The notes: generated from the letters alone by a model not told the origin. DNA of 64,000 nt from Monilinia fructicola (GCA_008692225.1 VICG01000007.1:469501-533500); one strand, 5' to 3'; counted from the stretch's first letter, positions 11,417 to 23,810 are shown. Program-made: numbers and translations.

Positions 11417-13048
11417 TCAATCAGCCTTTCCAGCACTTGAACCCGTGATTGGTTGAATTCTAGCCATCATTTCCTCTTTAGTGATCAAATGATCAATTCT
11501 TTCCAATAATCCCAACAAGCTCTTCATATTTCCACTCCACTCATTGAGAACATCATCGGCATCTCTTGTTTAGCAAAATTGACGATACGAGCAGGCCTAT
11601 CAATCTTGGCGAAAACTGTCTTAGCAGTGACCAGCTCACTGATATATTTCTCCGTCTCATCTTCGGTCAAATCAAGGAGTTGAGTCAATCGAGGCATTTG
11701 AATTCGAGTATAGTATTTTGCAACAACTCTAACATTGTGCTCAATCACACGTTTGCGTAAATCTTCCCAGCGTTTGTTTGCCTTGGGATCGGCCGATTGA
11801 CCTTCTGAAACATCGAAAACATCGGTGCCACAGAGGTGTGGTCCAAATATCTTTGAAACTTCGGGCCATCGCATAAGTTCGGGGACGGTGAATAGTTTGA
11901 GGAGTTGAGCGTCAAGTGAAACCTGGCTATTACGAGAATCTCTGTGTACGCGATGGAGGAGATCGGATTGTTCATTGTCATAAGGAGCTAGGATGACGTA
12001 GTAGATGATTCTTTGCAAAACCTACGAATGTTAGCTTCTTATGGAGATGGGTAAAAGTACCAAACTTACCGAATGAAGCTTTTGGGGATCCTCTTCAACG
12101 GCTTCTGTATCCAGTACTTGTCTATAATGCTTGCAAGCATCAAGATACTTGTCATCATGCTTCGCCAAAGTGATTTGTTGCTCATAATATTTCAACTTGA
12201 GATCAGTAACATCATCCTCCTTTGGCTCTGGGACATCCTCCCCCTTCTTTCTTCTCTTCTCTCGATCCTCTGCCTCCTTCAATAATTGCTCCGGGGTCTT
12301 CTTTGGCTTTCTTGACAAATATTTGGTACTGATCTTCCGACTCAAAATCCCTGCTTGTGTCCAGTCGTTGTTCTCTATGCATAACGCGACCTGTGCCAAG
12401 ATGAATTCTGTCTTTTCTCTCCTCTCCATAGATCCAAATGTCTCTACTTGCAACTCGCACAAGATGTCTGTTGCGGATTTAAGATCGCCCTGCTCCTTCT
12501 TGATATCGGAAAGAATTTTAGTGACACGAGCGCGCTCAACTTCAACAAAAATCTTTCCCTCTGTGACTGTTCGCAATGTCTCAATGACGGTAAGTTTCGT
12601 TTCGAGATTTGGTGTCGAATCCAAAAACTCCATAACCACCTGTACCATCTTTGTTGTAGCTTGTTTAAGTTGGCCATGCTTCTTCGATAATAACAAAACT
12701 TGCTCATTCAATAAACTCCAATCGCTAGCATTTTTGCAAATTGTGACAATTCCGACGAGAATTCGAGATGTTGATGGAAGATCTGATGCCTGTTGGAAAT
12801 GTTAAAAGGCGTGCGCCGATGCGTAAAGTCTTTTGATCTGACCTGTCTTGTTTGTTTCTCCAACGCCGTAAGCTTCTCAATAGCACCTTGAACATTTTGC
12901 TGATAGGGCGAGGTATATTAGCCAAGTTGACGGATGGTTTCAATCATAATAGAAGGTATACCTGTGCAAGCTGCTCAGCTTCTGGAAGCTGTTTGTCAAC
13001 CTCTTTGGAGAAATCCTTGTCGGGTTTACGAATTTGTCCGTCCGACAT
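11417..13048 (-). CDS. rpn5: 26S proteasome regulatory subunit RPN5 (PSMD12)
   Basis: RPN5 is a PCI-domain scaffold subunit of the 19S lid, which helps hold the deubiquitinase RPN11 on the proteasome. Four exons fit without phase conflict: 13048-12962, 12899-12843, 12789-12070 and 12021-11417, about 489 residues in total, the normal family size. The N-terminal half is helical TPR-like sequence (EQVLLLSKKHGQLKQA, ILSRKISTKYLSRKPKKTPE). The C-terminal PCI/winged-helix part contains LTQLLDLTEDETEKYISELV and then INRPARIVNF-like sequence. The expected ending (DADDVLNEWS...HLITKEEMMARI) is present but shifted by one base: the AA near 11568-11570 needs one more A. Without it the frame stops at 11524, about 35 residues early. 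In an essential gene this is most likely a sequence error. Confidence 0.93.
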
Positions 13049-15316
13049 TATGAAAGATGATGAATTGTTTGAGTTTTTGGGATATCGAATCAAGTCAACA
13101 ATCACAAAAAAGACTTTAAAATGGTCGTTGTGTGAAAATGTTGAGAAGTTGAGTTGTTTGGAAGTCTCTAGGTTGTCAACCTTGACGCGGCAATAGAAGC
13201 TTAGCTTCGCTTTTGGTTTCTTCGGCCAACGGAATATGGGGGCCGGACCATTAGCTTCGATGTGCTTACGTAATCATATCCTTATGTACAAGTATTGACG
13301 TGCTGGAAAACATCATCGGTTTCGATCATCTATAGCTAGCTGTAGCTAGTCAATATAAGGTAAGTAGATAGAGTTGTGCTCATTGAAGTCTTGGGAATTC
13401 TTAACAATACTTACCATCCTCCAGATGACTTCACATACTCCCTGATTTTGTGGAAGGAATATTCATTTCTCTCGGCCCCAGCAGTGCAGTTGGTACACCC
13501 GTCCTTCACTTGGCTTCGAGACATCTTGTTTGCATCATCTGATACACTGGAACTAGGTAGTCTACTGGTGCTGTGTTTCAATCTCAAGCGAACGGGTTCT
13601 CAGGGTAGCTCTGACAAGCTCTAGATTTGGCAAATTCATCCGTCTCTCAACAGATACCTATCGATCCGAGATGTATGGGATAATTTTGTGAATATTGCAC
13701 TTCCGTCTGATGGAACTGCGCCTTTCACAGCTTGCGGGGGATTGTTTTCACCACAAAGATATCACCATTATGAAGTCTGTGTTTCTTGATTCAGTGCAAC
13801 GTACAGAATCGCCGAAAGGCACAAGCATAAGATATTCGAGCATGTTGGTATGTGTATGCGCATCCAATAAGCCAGTAGCCTTAGTCCAACCAGTAGCTGC
13901 GATCACCAAGCGGTGGAACCATTAGCGTGAGATTTGTGTTGTATCTAGAGCTCTTTGCTCGGCTATATATTTAGAAAGATGCACAATGGCTCAGGTGGTC
14001 GAATGCTGCCTTTTCAACGGATAAAAGGGAACTTCTGCAGTTCTTTTCATAAGCAAAAATGATAATTCAGGCATGTGAGTTTCTTTGAGAAGAATCCCAG
14101 CCAAGCTGTATTCAATATACAAATGCTTCGTTTTGCATTTTTTCGCCACGGCTCCTCCTTTTACTTAAAGTGGGGCTACAAGAGTTGAAGCGAGACTTCG
14201 CGACGTTGGGACTTCGCTACTTGATTCGACATGCTCTTGTATTCAGTTGAAGATCTACTCCATATATAATTAACTAGAGCTTGCCGTGTAATGGAAATGC
14301 TCCAAAGGCTTAATTACCGGTTCATGCTCTATTAATTACCAAGAATATGATCAAACTTCACACACAGGATATTGAAAATGAAATGAATTGATTATAGCGT
14401 CTCGTTCCCTTTTATTATTGGATGCCGTTGAGTATCCTTTGGATCCGGCAGTTTGTTAGTGTTGACTGCGAAACGCACAATTGAAGAGATGCATGTTGAA
14501 GATTGGAGAGTAATTTGAGGGATATTGTGTAAGGTCTTTGTGATTACTTGTGCATCAAATTGAAGCTGGCTAGGTCGTGAAGCCTTCAAGTCCTCCCTGA
14601 ATAAGGGAGTATTCACAATGGTATTTTGCTAGAAAACTTTGAATGCGTTGCAGATTGTGCCATAAATTCTGAGACAATACAGATAGCATTGTTATGAAGG
14701 CATCAGTTCACATTGTTTGCTGAGGTGGAAGATTCAAAAGTTATGATATACTCAAAGATTAATAATTCGGGCAAAGTTGAAGGATGGATTCAATTTCAGG
14801 GTAATATCTCACACCTGGCATCGTTGTAATAATTACCTGGGTCCCCATCTAGTGACGGTATAGGTTAAGGAAGTGAAGGGTCGTCGGTTGTGTTGCAACT
14901 TTAGGTAGCATCCGCAATAAATTGTGGACTAGCAGAACTTTTGATGCATTTTTATCCGTTTTGGGATTTTAGAGAGGGATGTTAGAAAACTGATAGGATT
15001 TCAGTAGACAGCCGAACATTTATTGGGGCCTCTGGTTTTTCAAATGCTGACGTGGCTGAAGATGAATTACGTCTTACTTATGGAGACTATGTTTGGGATC
15101 AAATACAGAGTACAGTTCAATATACATCAACATAGCATTGTAAGTAACATTCTAGATTATTGGAATAAACCTTAGCTATTCTTCCTCCACGGTAATAATC
15201 GTTTCCAGAACTGGGAAATGCCTATATGGACAGTTAAACTAGCTGTAGTAACGACTCGGGGAGTTGTATTTGCTTGTGATGTCTACCAGTGGACATCACA
15301 ATCTCAAAAGTCCCCT
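13049..15316. other. Intergenic region, possible decayed coding fragment at 13370-13930
   Basis: I see no supported intact gene. Between about 13376 and 13870 the plus strand has protein-like stretches (for example NRYLSIRDVWDNFVNIALPS, then YRIAERHKHKIFEHVGM) broken by stops. They may be a gene relic, but I recognise no family. The rest contains nothing that I can name. Confidence 0.35.
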
Positions 15317-16255
15317 TCATGAACTCAAAGTAGTTCCCCACTTCCTAATCAAAGGCACCAATTCTCCACAATAACTCCTCTCAAACTTAACATACTTCTG
15401 GTTGCCTCCAAAACTCCAAGCTATAGCATTCATCTCTTCACTATCATAGCTCGGGGCTGACCGTACAAACTTCTCCAATTGTTCATTAAGATCAGGCCAC
15501 TTCTTCGTACTCCTCTCGGGCAATTTCAACGCATAATATCCCACCCTTTCTATTTTACCTGTCTCAATCTTGATCGTAACCGCAAATGTATATCCCAGTT
15601 CGTTTAGGAATTTCTTCATATCTTTGAATTGCGGCTGACTAGGGGCTTCCGCGCCTGCCAATGCATTAAACAATGTAGCTTGCTCGGTGGATATGGGGCC
15701 TTGTGCTCGGAAGTATAGATTCACGGTTCCTTTTTGGTAATCCACAGCCACATGCCGGACTTTCTGGAGACCCAGCTGTTGAAACCTCGACTTGTATTGC
15801 CTCACATTATCCGGTACACCGTCAGCACCTAATATATCGTCCAGAGGTCTCATCCCACCCATATAGATCCATGCTTTCACTAGCCCTTTCGCAGCGTCAA
15901 AGTCACAGGATTGTTCTGGAGCTCCATCATACAATAAACTCCAGGACGTAACCAATTTCCCCAGTGTATTCAAAATATCCGGGGATAAGAGTCCAGCAGA
16001 TGAAGCAATCGATACAGTATCTATCGGTTCCCGCGAATAGAAACGATAGTTCAAAGCATCACCCACTCGATCTGTAGCACGCCATAGGACAACACCATTG
16101 TGAAAGGAATAGGAAAATGCAGAGAGGACATTTATAGTTGTAGACTCGGAATATGGTGCATTGATTGCAGCTGAGAGATTTCGGATGTCGTCTAGAAAGC
16201 GCGACTGATCAAATTTCGAAGGTTCTAAGAGACCCTCTTGAATAGAAACAACCAT
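15317..16255 (-). CDS. ptf: Aromatic prenyltransferase, CloQ/NphB (ABBA) type
   Basis: This intact single-exon ORF of 312 residues has the size of the soluble ABBA-fold prenyltransferases (PF11468). Fungal members of this subgroup, described from Botrytis, Sclerotinia and Aspergillus terreus (Ptf enzymes), transfer dimethylallyl from DMAPP to C3 of 2,7-dihydroxynaphthalene without an Asp-rich Mg-binding motif. The family features I recognise are the overall pattern of paired strands and helices. Examples are AFSYSFHNGVVLWRATDR and YRFYSREP near the N-terminus, KVRHVAVDYQKGTVNLYFRA in the middle, VTIKIETGKIERVGYYAL, and the C-terminal YVKFERSYCGELVPLIRKW. No DDxxD motif or transmembrane segment is present, which fits a cytosolic enzyme. 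An O-methyltransferase and a Zn2Cys6 regulator lie within 7 kb, suggesting a prenylated, methylated aromatic product. The exact substrate is inferred from the family. Confidence 0.88.
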   Translation of the reverse strand: MVVSIQEGLLEPSKFDQSRFLDDIRNLSAAINAPYSESTTINVLSAFSYSFHNGVVLWRATDRVGDALNYRFYSREPIDTVSIASSAGLLSPDILNTLGKLVTSWSLLYDGAPEQSCDFDAAKGLVKAWIYMGGMRPLDDILGADGVPDNVRQYKSRFQQLGLQKVRHVAVDYQKGTVNLYFRAQGPISTEQATLFNALAGAEAPSQPQFKDMKKFLNELGYTFAVTIKIETGKIERVGYYALKLPERSTKKWPDLNEQLEKFVRSAPSYDSEEMNAIAWSFGGNQKYVKFERSYCGELVPLIRKWGTTLSS

Positions 16256-18685
16256 TTTGCTGTTCGGATAGTAGCAATAATTGAAGATGAAAGCTATATC
16301 ACGGTAATGTCTCTGGAAATCTCAAACGTTTATATACTTGGTGACCTGGAAACCCCTAGCTGAAGCAATCCCCAACCGGAGCCTACATTTTGGTCCCTAG
16401 ATGCAAGGTGACTAAAAGCCTACGAATTTCCGAGTATCTTAAGGGTTTAACTTGGCCTTACTGATAATGGAACATCCATCGTCCACTCGGACTTGTCATT
16501 TTTTATTAGCGTAGCAGCGAAATCCGTATAACACAAGGATTGAACCCTCACCGCTATATTAATGATATTAGCCGATATATGACACCTGCGGGATGCTCCG
16601 GACTGTTTGTACGGAGTAGATGGAGTAGATGGAATAGATGGGGATGTACCTAGTTGATCTCACACATGAACTTAGCTCTTGGCTCTTCTTGATATATCTT
16701 GCTTGCTATTTGTCTCCCAGACAACAAATCCCCAAGTCGCATCCTCCCAGTACGTATTGATTGTTCTTAGTGGTCTTCGAGGTTTATACAAACCTTTGTG
16801 CGCAATCCAAATTTTATAATAAAATCGTCCTGCCAGATGAGATCCTTATGACGAAGACTAGAGGACATAATATTCTGGATCGCAGCAATCTGGAGGAGGT
16901 TAATTGAAGAATTCAAGGAGGCAAACAGTGTAAGACTACACACACTCTCCATTTTCCAACACAATCTCAATTGTAACCCCTCAAAAGGACAATTTTATCC
17001 CAATAATTAACGAGGTTTTCCAGGGAACTTCTTCAAATCCTACTTATTGTTGTATTTGGGGCTGAATTCAGTTGGTTGCATAACGTCTCTAGGTCTGTTG
17101 GGGTGGGGAAGCAAAGATTGAACCCTGCAATTCTGCTGAGCACATCGTGCATCGCAATGGCCACCAGTGGACCCTACCTTGTCCCGGGATCCATTTTTCT
17201 AATGCCGCCTTCAAAGCTGGGTACAAGGCTCAGAGAAAGGGGAATATGACGCCTGTGTTGTATGACTTCGGATACATAATATTCCGCGGAAGAGAGATTT
17301 TACCCGAAACTTGCAGGAGAGTTTAGTGCGATCTAGAATCTCATAATATTGTCTAATAGCAGAGCCCTTGAACTCTGATCAGTTTTAGGAACGCATGCGC
17401 AAAAGTTATGTTGGGGCTAACAGTTCCATCACGATTAGTGTTCCCATTGAGGAGGTCTGGATATGATACATGCGATAGAAAGGTATATTTCTTGAAACGA
17501 ATGGCTGTTTTTATTGAAGGATTCGCTTACCCCAACATCATGGTTCAACGTAAAAGGTTCGGGAAGTTTCCCACGGCTCGAGAAAAACCGCGAGTTAGAA
17601 ACAAGCTGCAAGTTCAGCCGTGATTCTAACTCGACCTCAACAAGTGACCATCATGGCTTGTTGCTACCCGCTCCCCCCATATTTGATACTATGTCATGAA
17701 TCAAACATCCAAGTCTGACAAGGTCAATTATCCGATTAGTCAGTGATCAGGCTTAAGCCATGGAAGTTCACCAAGCGGGGCATGATCTCCAACTGACAGC
17801 ACGATGGGAAATGATTGGTTATTTATCAGAGAACTGAAGTCGATGGACGAAACTAATCAACTCTACTTGAATTTTTCACTTTCCCTCACTCTGATCTAGC
17901 AAAATAGTAACCTATAGAGATGCACAAGTGCTTGCGATAGTAGATGGCACTATTTAAGCTCTAGGCTCTGACTGATGACGTATACCATTCGTTGGTGAAG
18001 CAGAGCTTTATACAGATAATCCATGCTACATGGTGCTGTTATCAAATAGTCACAGTATCGCCAATTGTCTTACACCTTTGAGTGGCCCAGATTATGACTG
18101 AGTTCTGCATTTTGAGAGGTCTTCAGCTAGAACCACATGTCTAGTTCAGGCTTTGGCTAGAACCATCACGCGCAGCTTCGAAACACGAGTAAGACTAGAG
18201 ATTAGATCAGGCCCTAGTAGAACTGCCACTGATTATAGTTGAGTTAATATGACTGGATCTTCATTAGATCTCATGCTTTGAAACTCCACTAGACATCCAA
18301 TCCAAAGGGATTGATACCGTTGAACTATTTGGAATTAGATTTCAAGATCGTAACATCTTAGTTGAGCCAGAGATATTATTAGCGTAAGAGAGGATCAATT
18401 TCGATTAGACGCCGAGAATATGCAGAAAGCTGACCAAAACTACATATTAATCGGTATGCATGCAGCCTTTTCAAAAATGAGGCTGAACTCCTCCCACCTA
18501 TCCCGCCCTTGTATCACCAACATACACACGATATCTATGGTCTAAATTTTGTGACACAACGACGCTATATGTTACACTATAAGCCGATGCCCCATACGCT
18601 GAGAGTTCTCTCTCAAAAACATTACAAACGACCAAAAACTGCCCTCAGCTTATCAATAAGCTACTCCCTATTTTAACCGGCCATC
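16256..18685. other. Intergenic region between prenyltransferase and O-methyltransferase
   Basis: I find no supported gene in these 2.4 kb. Because the flanking genes point away from each other (minus, then plus), the segment contains both promoters. A GTAGATGGA-type short tandem lies at 16617-16640. The 17408-17700 plus-strand ORFs lack recognisable features. Confidence 0.5.
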
Positions 18686-20102
18686 ATGAATGCAGAACTG
18701 ATAAAGAAGCAAACTTCTTCCATAAGATCCACCTTGGAAGAATTCACATCTATATTTGAAAAATATGCCTCGGTATGTGAGGAAAATTTAGTGATTGAAA
18801 CTCCATCCCAGGCTGGAGCTGTTGCAAAGATTCACGTTGAGTTAATGACCGCCGTGAAAAAACTAAACAGTGATGTTTATGGACCAGTGAATAACATCAT
18901 GGCTCAGTTTGAGCAAGTAAGTACTGCGTTTTCCATCCTGAGTAAAGCTTTCGTGCTGATGAGATTGAACGAGATTATATACTCGGGATGCTTGAGAGTG
19001 TTGCTGGAAGCAGGTGTTTTTGATGAGTTACCCTTTGACGGAAGGGGAATGTCTTCTTCAGATTTGGCTGCAAAGACGAATATGGAAGAGGCATTGTTAG
19101 GTATGGCTGTGCTGAATGATATCACGGAATGTTGGGTTTTGCTAACATATCCATGTTGCAGTCCGATTGATGCGTGTAGTTGTCCCTGTCTGTTTTCAGG
19201 AGAAGTCTCCACGGGTGTACAACCAAACCGCGAACTCTTTGAAATTCCAGCTCCCACCTTTGAGAGCAATGTTTCAATCAGGGTAGGCTCCTCCTCGAAA
19301 CCCAAGTCTTTATGTTTTGTTTGATCTCACAAATTCAAGATGTGATTCTTTTGCACCATGTGTTTACGTCTTGACACAATACTTCAAAGAAAATGGTTTC
19401 AAACAACCCGATTCGATAACCAACAATCCCTACACCTTAGCCCACCGAACCAACGGTCGAACCATGTGGGAACATCTTTCTCAGCATCCTGAGTTATTCA
19501 AAGCATTCAACCTAGCCATGCACGGTCAATCCACCGAGACAGTTCAGTCTTATGGCTTCTTCCCCTGGCTTTCGACATACCAAAATACTGAAACGAGTGA
19601 TGATACCGTATTACTAGTAGATATCGGAGGTGGCCAAGGTCACGCCATCACAGCAATTAAGAAGCTCATCCAAGATACGAAAGGTCGCATGATTCTACAA
19701 GAACGCGAAGAAGTCATTCGTGAGATCTTCGATATTGAACTTGTGGGTATCGAGAAGATGACCTATGATTTCTTCACACCTCAGCCAATTAAAGGTGCGC
19801 TGATCTATTATATCCGTCGCTGTCTCCACGATTGGCCGGATGAATATTGCATTACTATTCTCTCTAATATCGCCAATGCTATGACGTCCAATTCTCGACT
19901 TCTGATTGCGGAAATTGTTTTGCCGGAGGAAGGGGAAGACATCGAAGCCGCTTGGTTGGATATTACGATGTTATTGTTTAGTGGTAAAGAGAGAAGTGAA
20001 CATGAGTGGATAAAGTTGCTTGACGTTGCGGGGATGAGGTTGGAGAGGGTATATGGTGCTGAGGGCACCAAATATAGTGTATTGGAAGCGTGGTTGAAGT
20101 AG
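18686..20102 (+). CDS. SAM-dependent O-methyltransferase, plant-like family 2
   Basis: The enzyme transfers a methyl group from S-adenosylmethionine to a hydroxyl, usually of a phenolic or polyketide metabolite. Three introns give a clean 413-residue protein: 18917-18973, 19101-19161 and 19283-19339. The N-terminal winged-helix dimerisation region includes LRVLLEAGVFDELPFDG and DLAAKTNMEEALLVRLMRVV. SAM motif I reads LLVDIGGGQGHA. The catalytic His is in YYIRRCLHDWPDEYC, and LLIAEIVLPEEGEDIEAAWL follows as in the family. The first intron is 57 nt with no stop, so it could be read through. The second and third are required, because the conserved sequence resumes in another frame. It is probably co-regulated with the prenyltransferase at 15.3-16.3 kb, but that is inference. 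Confidence 0.92.
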
Positions 20103-20359
20103 ATGATTGAAGCGTTCAAATCATAAGAACGGAAGGAGATATGAGAGACATTAATTTGACATGGAACAAGTTATCTTAACATATTGATGCCGGAGACAAA
20201 TGAAAGAAATTTCAAAGGCATTGTAGTGAGATCCAAAGCAAATGGAGTAACAACTAATCAATATAACAACAGGACGTGAAGATTGGAAAAAGATGGTTCC
20301 ATGATCAATTCAATATAACTTAAACTTCTGAGGAGTTGATTCAAAAGCAAAACTGAGTA

Positions 20360-20850
20360 CTATAACAAGACTTTTTTGAAATAAGTCCCAAATTTCGGAT
20401 CACTACTTAGCACTGCCTTTTCCCTACTACCTTTCACCCTGAGGTGAGGGATACGATCATTATATTTCTTGTTCTGTTGTTGAAGGTTCCGAATCTTCTG
20501 ACCCATATTTTCATACTTGGCATCCACTACATCACGATGCGAAATAACACCACGTTAGCGAAAGTCCATTTTCCTAGCCGCGTCTTGCTCTGACTTCAAT
20601 CTCGAAAGTTTTTCAATTGCATTTCCTATGTCTATCTAGACCAAAGATCTTTCAGTCTCTAAACTTGCAATTCTTTCCTCGTTCGCACGTACTTCTACTT
20701 TTGCGTTTCTGGCAGCTTCCTGCTCCGCAGCGTATTTTCTGGCTTCTGAAATCGATTCTGGACTAGTCGTTTTTGAGCTTTCGTCTCTATAATCATCTTT
20801 TTCTGCAAAATCACCTTCTCCGATTCAGATTAAAGTGAAGGTGAGTTGCG
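20360..20850 (-). pseudogene. Coiled-coil protein pseudogene with in-frame stops
   Basis: One minus-strand frame stays strongly protein-like over about 160 codons but contains stops. It reads GEGDFAEKDDYRDESSK, then a charged heptad-like helix (SEARKYAAEQEAARNAKVEV, NEERIASLETERSLV). A TAG follows, then IGNAIEKLSRLKSEQDAARK, then a TAA, then VVDAKYENMGQKIRNLQQQN and the end LSSDPKFGTYFKKVLL. A further TGA lies just upstream of the first block. TAG and TAA are each one C-to-T change from a Gln codon. There is no frame change between the blocks, unlike the homopolymer shifts elsewhere in the window, so this looks like genuine decay. I recognise no specific family. It lies between the O-methyltransferase and the Zn2Cys6 regulator. 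Confidence 0.6.
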
Positions 20851-21162
20851 GTTGTATATTTGTTGATCGCAGTTCAACGAGTATCGTTTGAGTTTTGAAG
20901 TCTTCTGTTATCTTTTCAATTTAAGCTAGAGTTAAGAAGCCTAAAATTCTGTCAAGAAGCTCAAAATGATTAATCCGGTGCATTCAGTTGGTTTCTGGTT
21001 GAGAACTGCATGTTTCCCCGGCGTTAATTACTTTTCCGGGAATATTTGTTGGTAATGAAACAAAGAACAGGGACTGACGTACTTCCAAAGAACGAACGGC
21101 TAGCAAGAATCTCGGCCCCGTTCTTTGCCTATTTTGTAGACCAGTGAAAGCTTCGCGGTGGC

Positions 21163-22944
21163 CTATGTTAACTCCATCAGTTGCCCATGTGTCCAATCTT
21201 CATATTTTGGCGGAGACCCTTTGTTAATATCTTCAAGCTCCCAAGCCAACAAATCCTTTCTTTTTGTCAGGATATGTGATAATGGAGCAGCTTGCTTGAT
21301 CCCCATAACATCTGAGATAATCCTGAGCCTCCCAGCTACCCAGTGGCACATCATTTCCGAGACAACAGACGTACACGCCGCTGTGTACAGCGGCCATAAC
21401 AATAGATTACCGCTAACGGCCTTGGCACTCGTTAGCGTTACTTCTTCCCCCTCCTTGTATCCAAGCATAAACGGGACACTAGCGCATATATCATGCGATA
21501 GTTGAATGGTAGTCGTGATGGATGCTTCTACTTGGGAACCAGAGAAAGTAGGGTCTCTCGGCCCTAAGATAAACAAATCTGGCCGAGCACTCTTGAGATA
21601 TGTAAGTTGAACATACACTACCTCATTGATAAGAATCCGGACACATCGATAGTGATTCCAGAGTGTGGCTGCCCAGACACTATCATAAGTATGATAATAA
21701 TCCGAAAAAATATTATCAGAACCCTGTTTCAAGGTAACCGTCTTGTAAAACATACAATCAAACGGGGAAGCAAGTGCCCATTCTACAAGCTTTGCGTCAA
21801 TAGCGAGAGACGCTGAAACAATGTTTTCTGCGTTACTATAGTCGTGAAAAGAGGACATTGTCGCACGCAAATCGCAGAATTTCATGATTTGTTTCGATAG
21901 AATTGTAGCATGGGCATCATTCGGCGATTGAAACTGGAGTGTATATCTTGACCAATCTCGTATAATGGCAGGAATAGCGACATGGCGTTGTAAGCAATTC
22001 GTGATCTAGAGAGATGATCAGAAAAAAAAAGAATATCAAGCCTGGACATGACGCACAACTTGAGCCCTAAGATGAAGAAATAGATTGCGGCCTATGGAGG
22101 TTTCAAGACACTGCTTCCCTCTCAACTGCATCAATGATGAGGCCCCGATGATATGCTTAGTCCAGGACTGCATTGATTGAGGGCCCGTACAGGTATTTGT
22201 CTAGAAAACAATTAGTACAGTGGAACTTAACATTCGTCTCGCAGATCTACTTCATAAAGTCCCAACAGCATCACTGCCACAAGGGTCTGGTCCGCACGTG
22301 CTTCCTCCTCGTTTCTCAGACGCGAACTGACAAGCTTTAAGGCTGAATTGTACTTTCTGTGTGCATGAAACTGAAGATCTGGAGATCTCCAAAGGTTCGC
22401 TAAACCAACCATACCCAGAGATTCGATACTATCTAACAATGCCGGCCCAATTATCTCGCTACCATAGATGTCTCGAAGATATTGGAAACTACCACTCGTG
22501 GACTTATCTTCCAGAACATAATTTCGGAAAAAGTAACAAGTCGCTTGCTCAGCTGGGGAAGTCGAAAGCTGGAGTCTGAATGGAGTAGTCTGTATCACCA
22601 GCTGCTGAATAGTAGATTCATCGATCAACTGGGGATCTATAAATATCTCAGATGTGGCATTTTTTGCCTTAGTTCTCCGTCTGGATACCACCAATCGCGA
22701 TTCATCTTTAGTTCGGCTTTTATTTGCGTAGTGTTGCGTTTGATCACGGAACATCATATCCGATTCAGTTCTGTACCCTGTGCAGGTACGGCCAGCACGG
22801 ATACATTGTGAACATGATGGTGTCAGAGTATCACACTAGACAAGTCAGTGACTGAGTAAATGTTTGTGCCAAGCCTTCACTCACCTTAGTCCTCCGAAGT
22901 CTGCATTCGACGCAAGCTTTGCTTGGCTTGCCACAATAGACCAT
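21163..22944 (-). CDS. Zn2Cys6 (Gal4-type) transcription factor
   Basis: This is a nuclear regulator with an N-terminal binuclear zinc cluster: ACVECRLRRTK, joined across an intron to CDTLTPSCSQCIRAGRTC, giving all six cysteines. An intron splitting the cluster between K and C is common in this family. Four exons fit perfectly: 22944-22885, 22835-22251, 22200-22057 and 22005-21163, about 543 residues. The long C-terminal part, with short helical blocks (LLGLYE, SWTKHIIGASSLMQLRG, NLFLHLRAQV), resembles the fungal-specific regulatory domain of PF11951 (Fungal_trans_2). It lies about 1 kb from the O-methyltransferase and 5 kb from the prenyltransferase, so it is a candidate local regulator. Target genes cannot be read from the sequence. 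Confidence 0.9.
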
Positions 22945-23365
22945 TTCTCGTGATTACGGAGGAGAATAGAGTTCAAGGAACTTATGCAGACTTAGGCTAT
23001 CTTTATATAGATGAATAAAACAGTTGAAGAAACACCAAGCATTCCACAAACTCATGATTTGTAGGGATGTTTGGGAAAAGGTATTGGTCACACTGAGCCA
23101 GCAGGACGAATGATTTGGATTCATGGTGGTATCGCTGTCTGTCACCTTCGTGCATAGCAAGGGTATGGGATGAATGCTTTCCATTCTTTGTTGGCTACTC
23201 AGCCACCTTTTGATGTGACTTTACTTGATCATCTATGTATACAAGATTGAGATGCAGCAATACATTAATCTTCGAGAATTTTGACCAAAAGATGCTTTAT
23301 TGCTTATTCTTGAGACAACGACAAGGGGGTAGACATTATGTAATCATAAGCTTTTCCATTTCTGG

Positions 23366-23810
23366 TATCCTCAGCGTAGCGCATGGATTACTCAGCATTC
23401 TTGTGCCACCAACAGCTGCACTGCAGTGTTCTCCTCGACGTCAAACGGATCCAACTGGGTACCTAAACGACGATGACTGTGACCGGCTTGTACATTACCT
23501 CATGATGGCGTTACATGAGAACATGAATCAAAATTGCATAGTGACGAGTCTCACTTCTGCAACTGTATTGGTTGAATCGGTCTTGACCAACGAGGTATTG
23601 CTATCAGTGATTGCTATTACTTCATTTTCAAAGCGAAGAGAAATAATGCCACATTCATCTCCAAGTTTTTCTTTACCTACAGTACTATGTAATCACTTTC
23701 TATCTTTACCTTGCCTTCTTCATCAATCTATCATTCTTACAGAGGGCGACTAATGCAGGTCATCAATCCGTCGTGGGGAAGAAGCTTTTCCAGCTGTTCT
23801 CACCTGTCTG
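23366..23810 (+). pseudogene. Possible small secreted Cys-containing protein gene, damaged
   Basis: A hydrophobic stretch (SISGILSVAHGLLSILVPPT), which could be a signal peptide, is followed by ALQCSPRRQTDPTGYLNDDD, CDRLVHYLMMALHENM and more. Further on, a plausible continuation (LDQRGIAISDCYYFIFK, then VVGKKLFQLFSP) needs frame changes. Small secreted proteins with a conserved DC pair near the N-terminus are common in plant-associated Leotiomycetes. I cannot name a family, and I do not see an intact ORF, so this may be decayed or carry sequence errors. Confidence 0.28.

Noticed and set aside
16500..17130. Sequences with GATTGAACCCT resembling a tRNA T-loop
   Set aside because: No acceptor stem, anticodon arm or D-loop could be folded around them on either strand.
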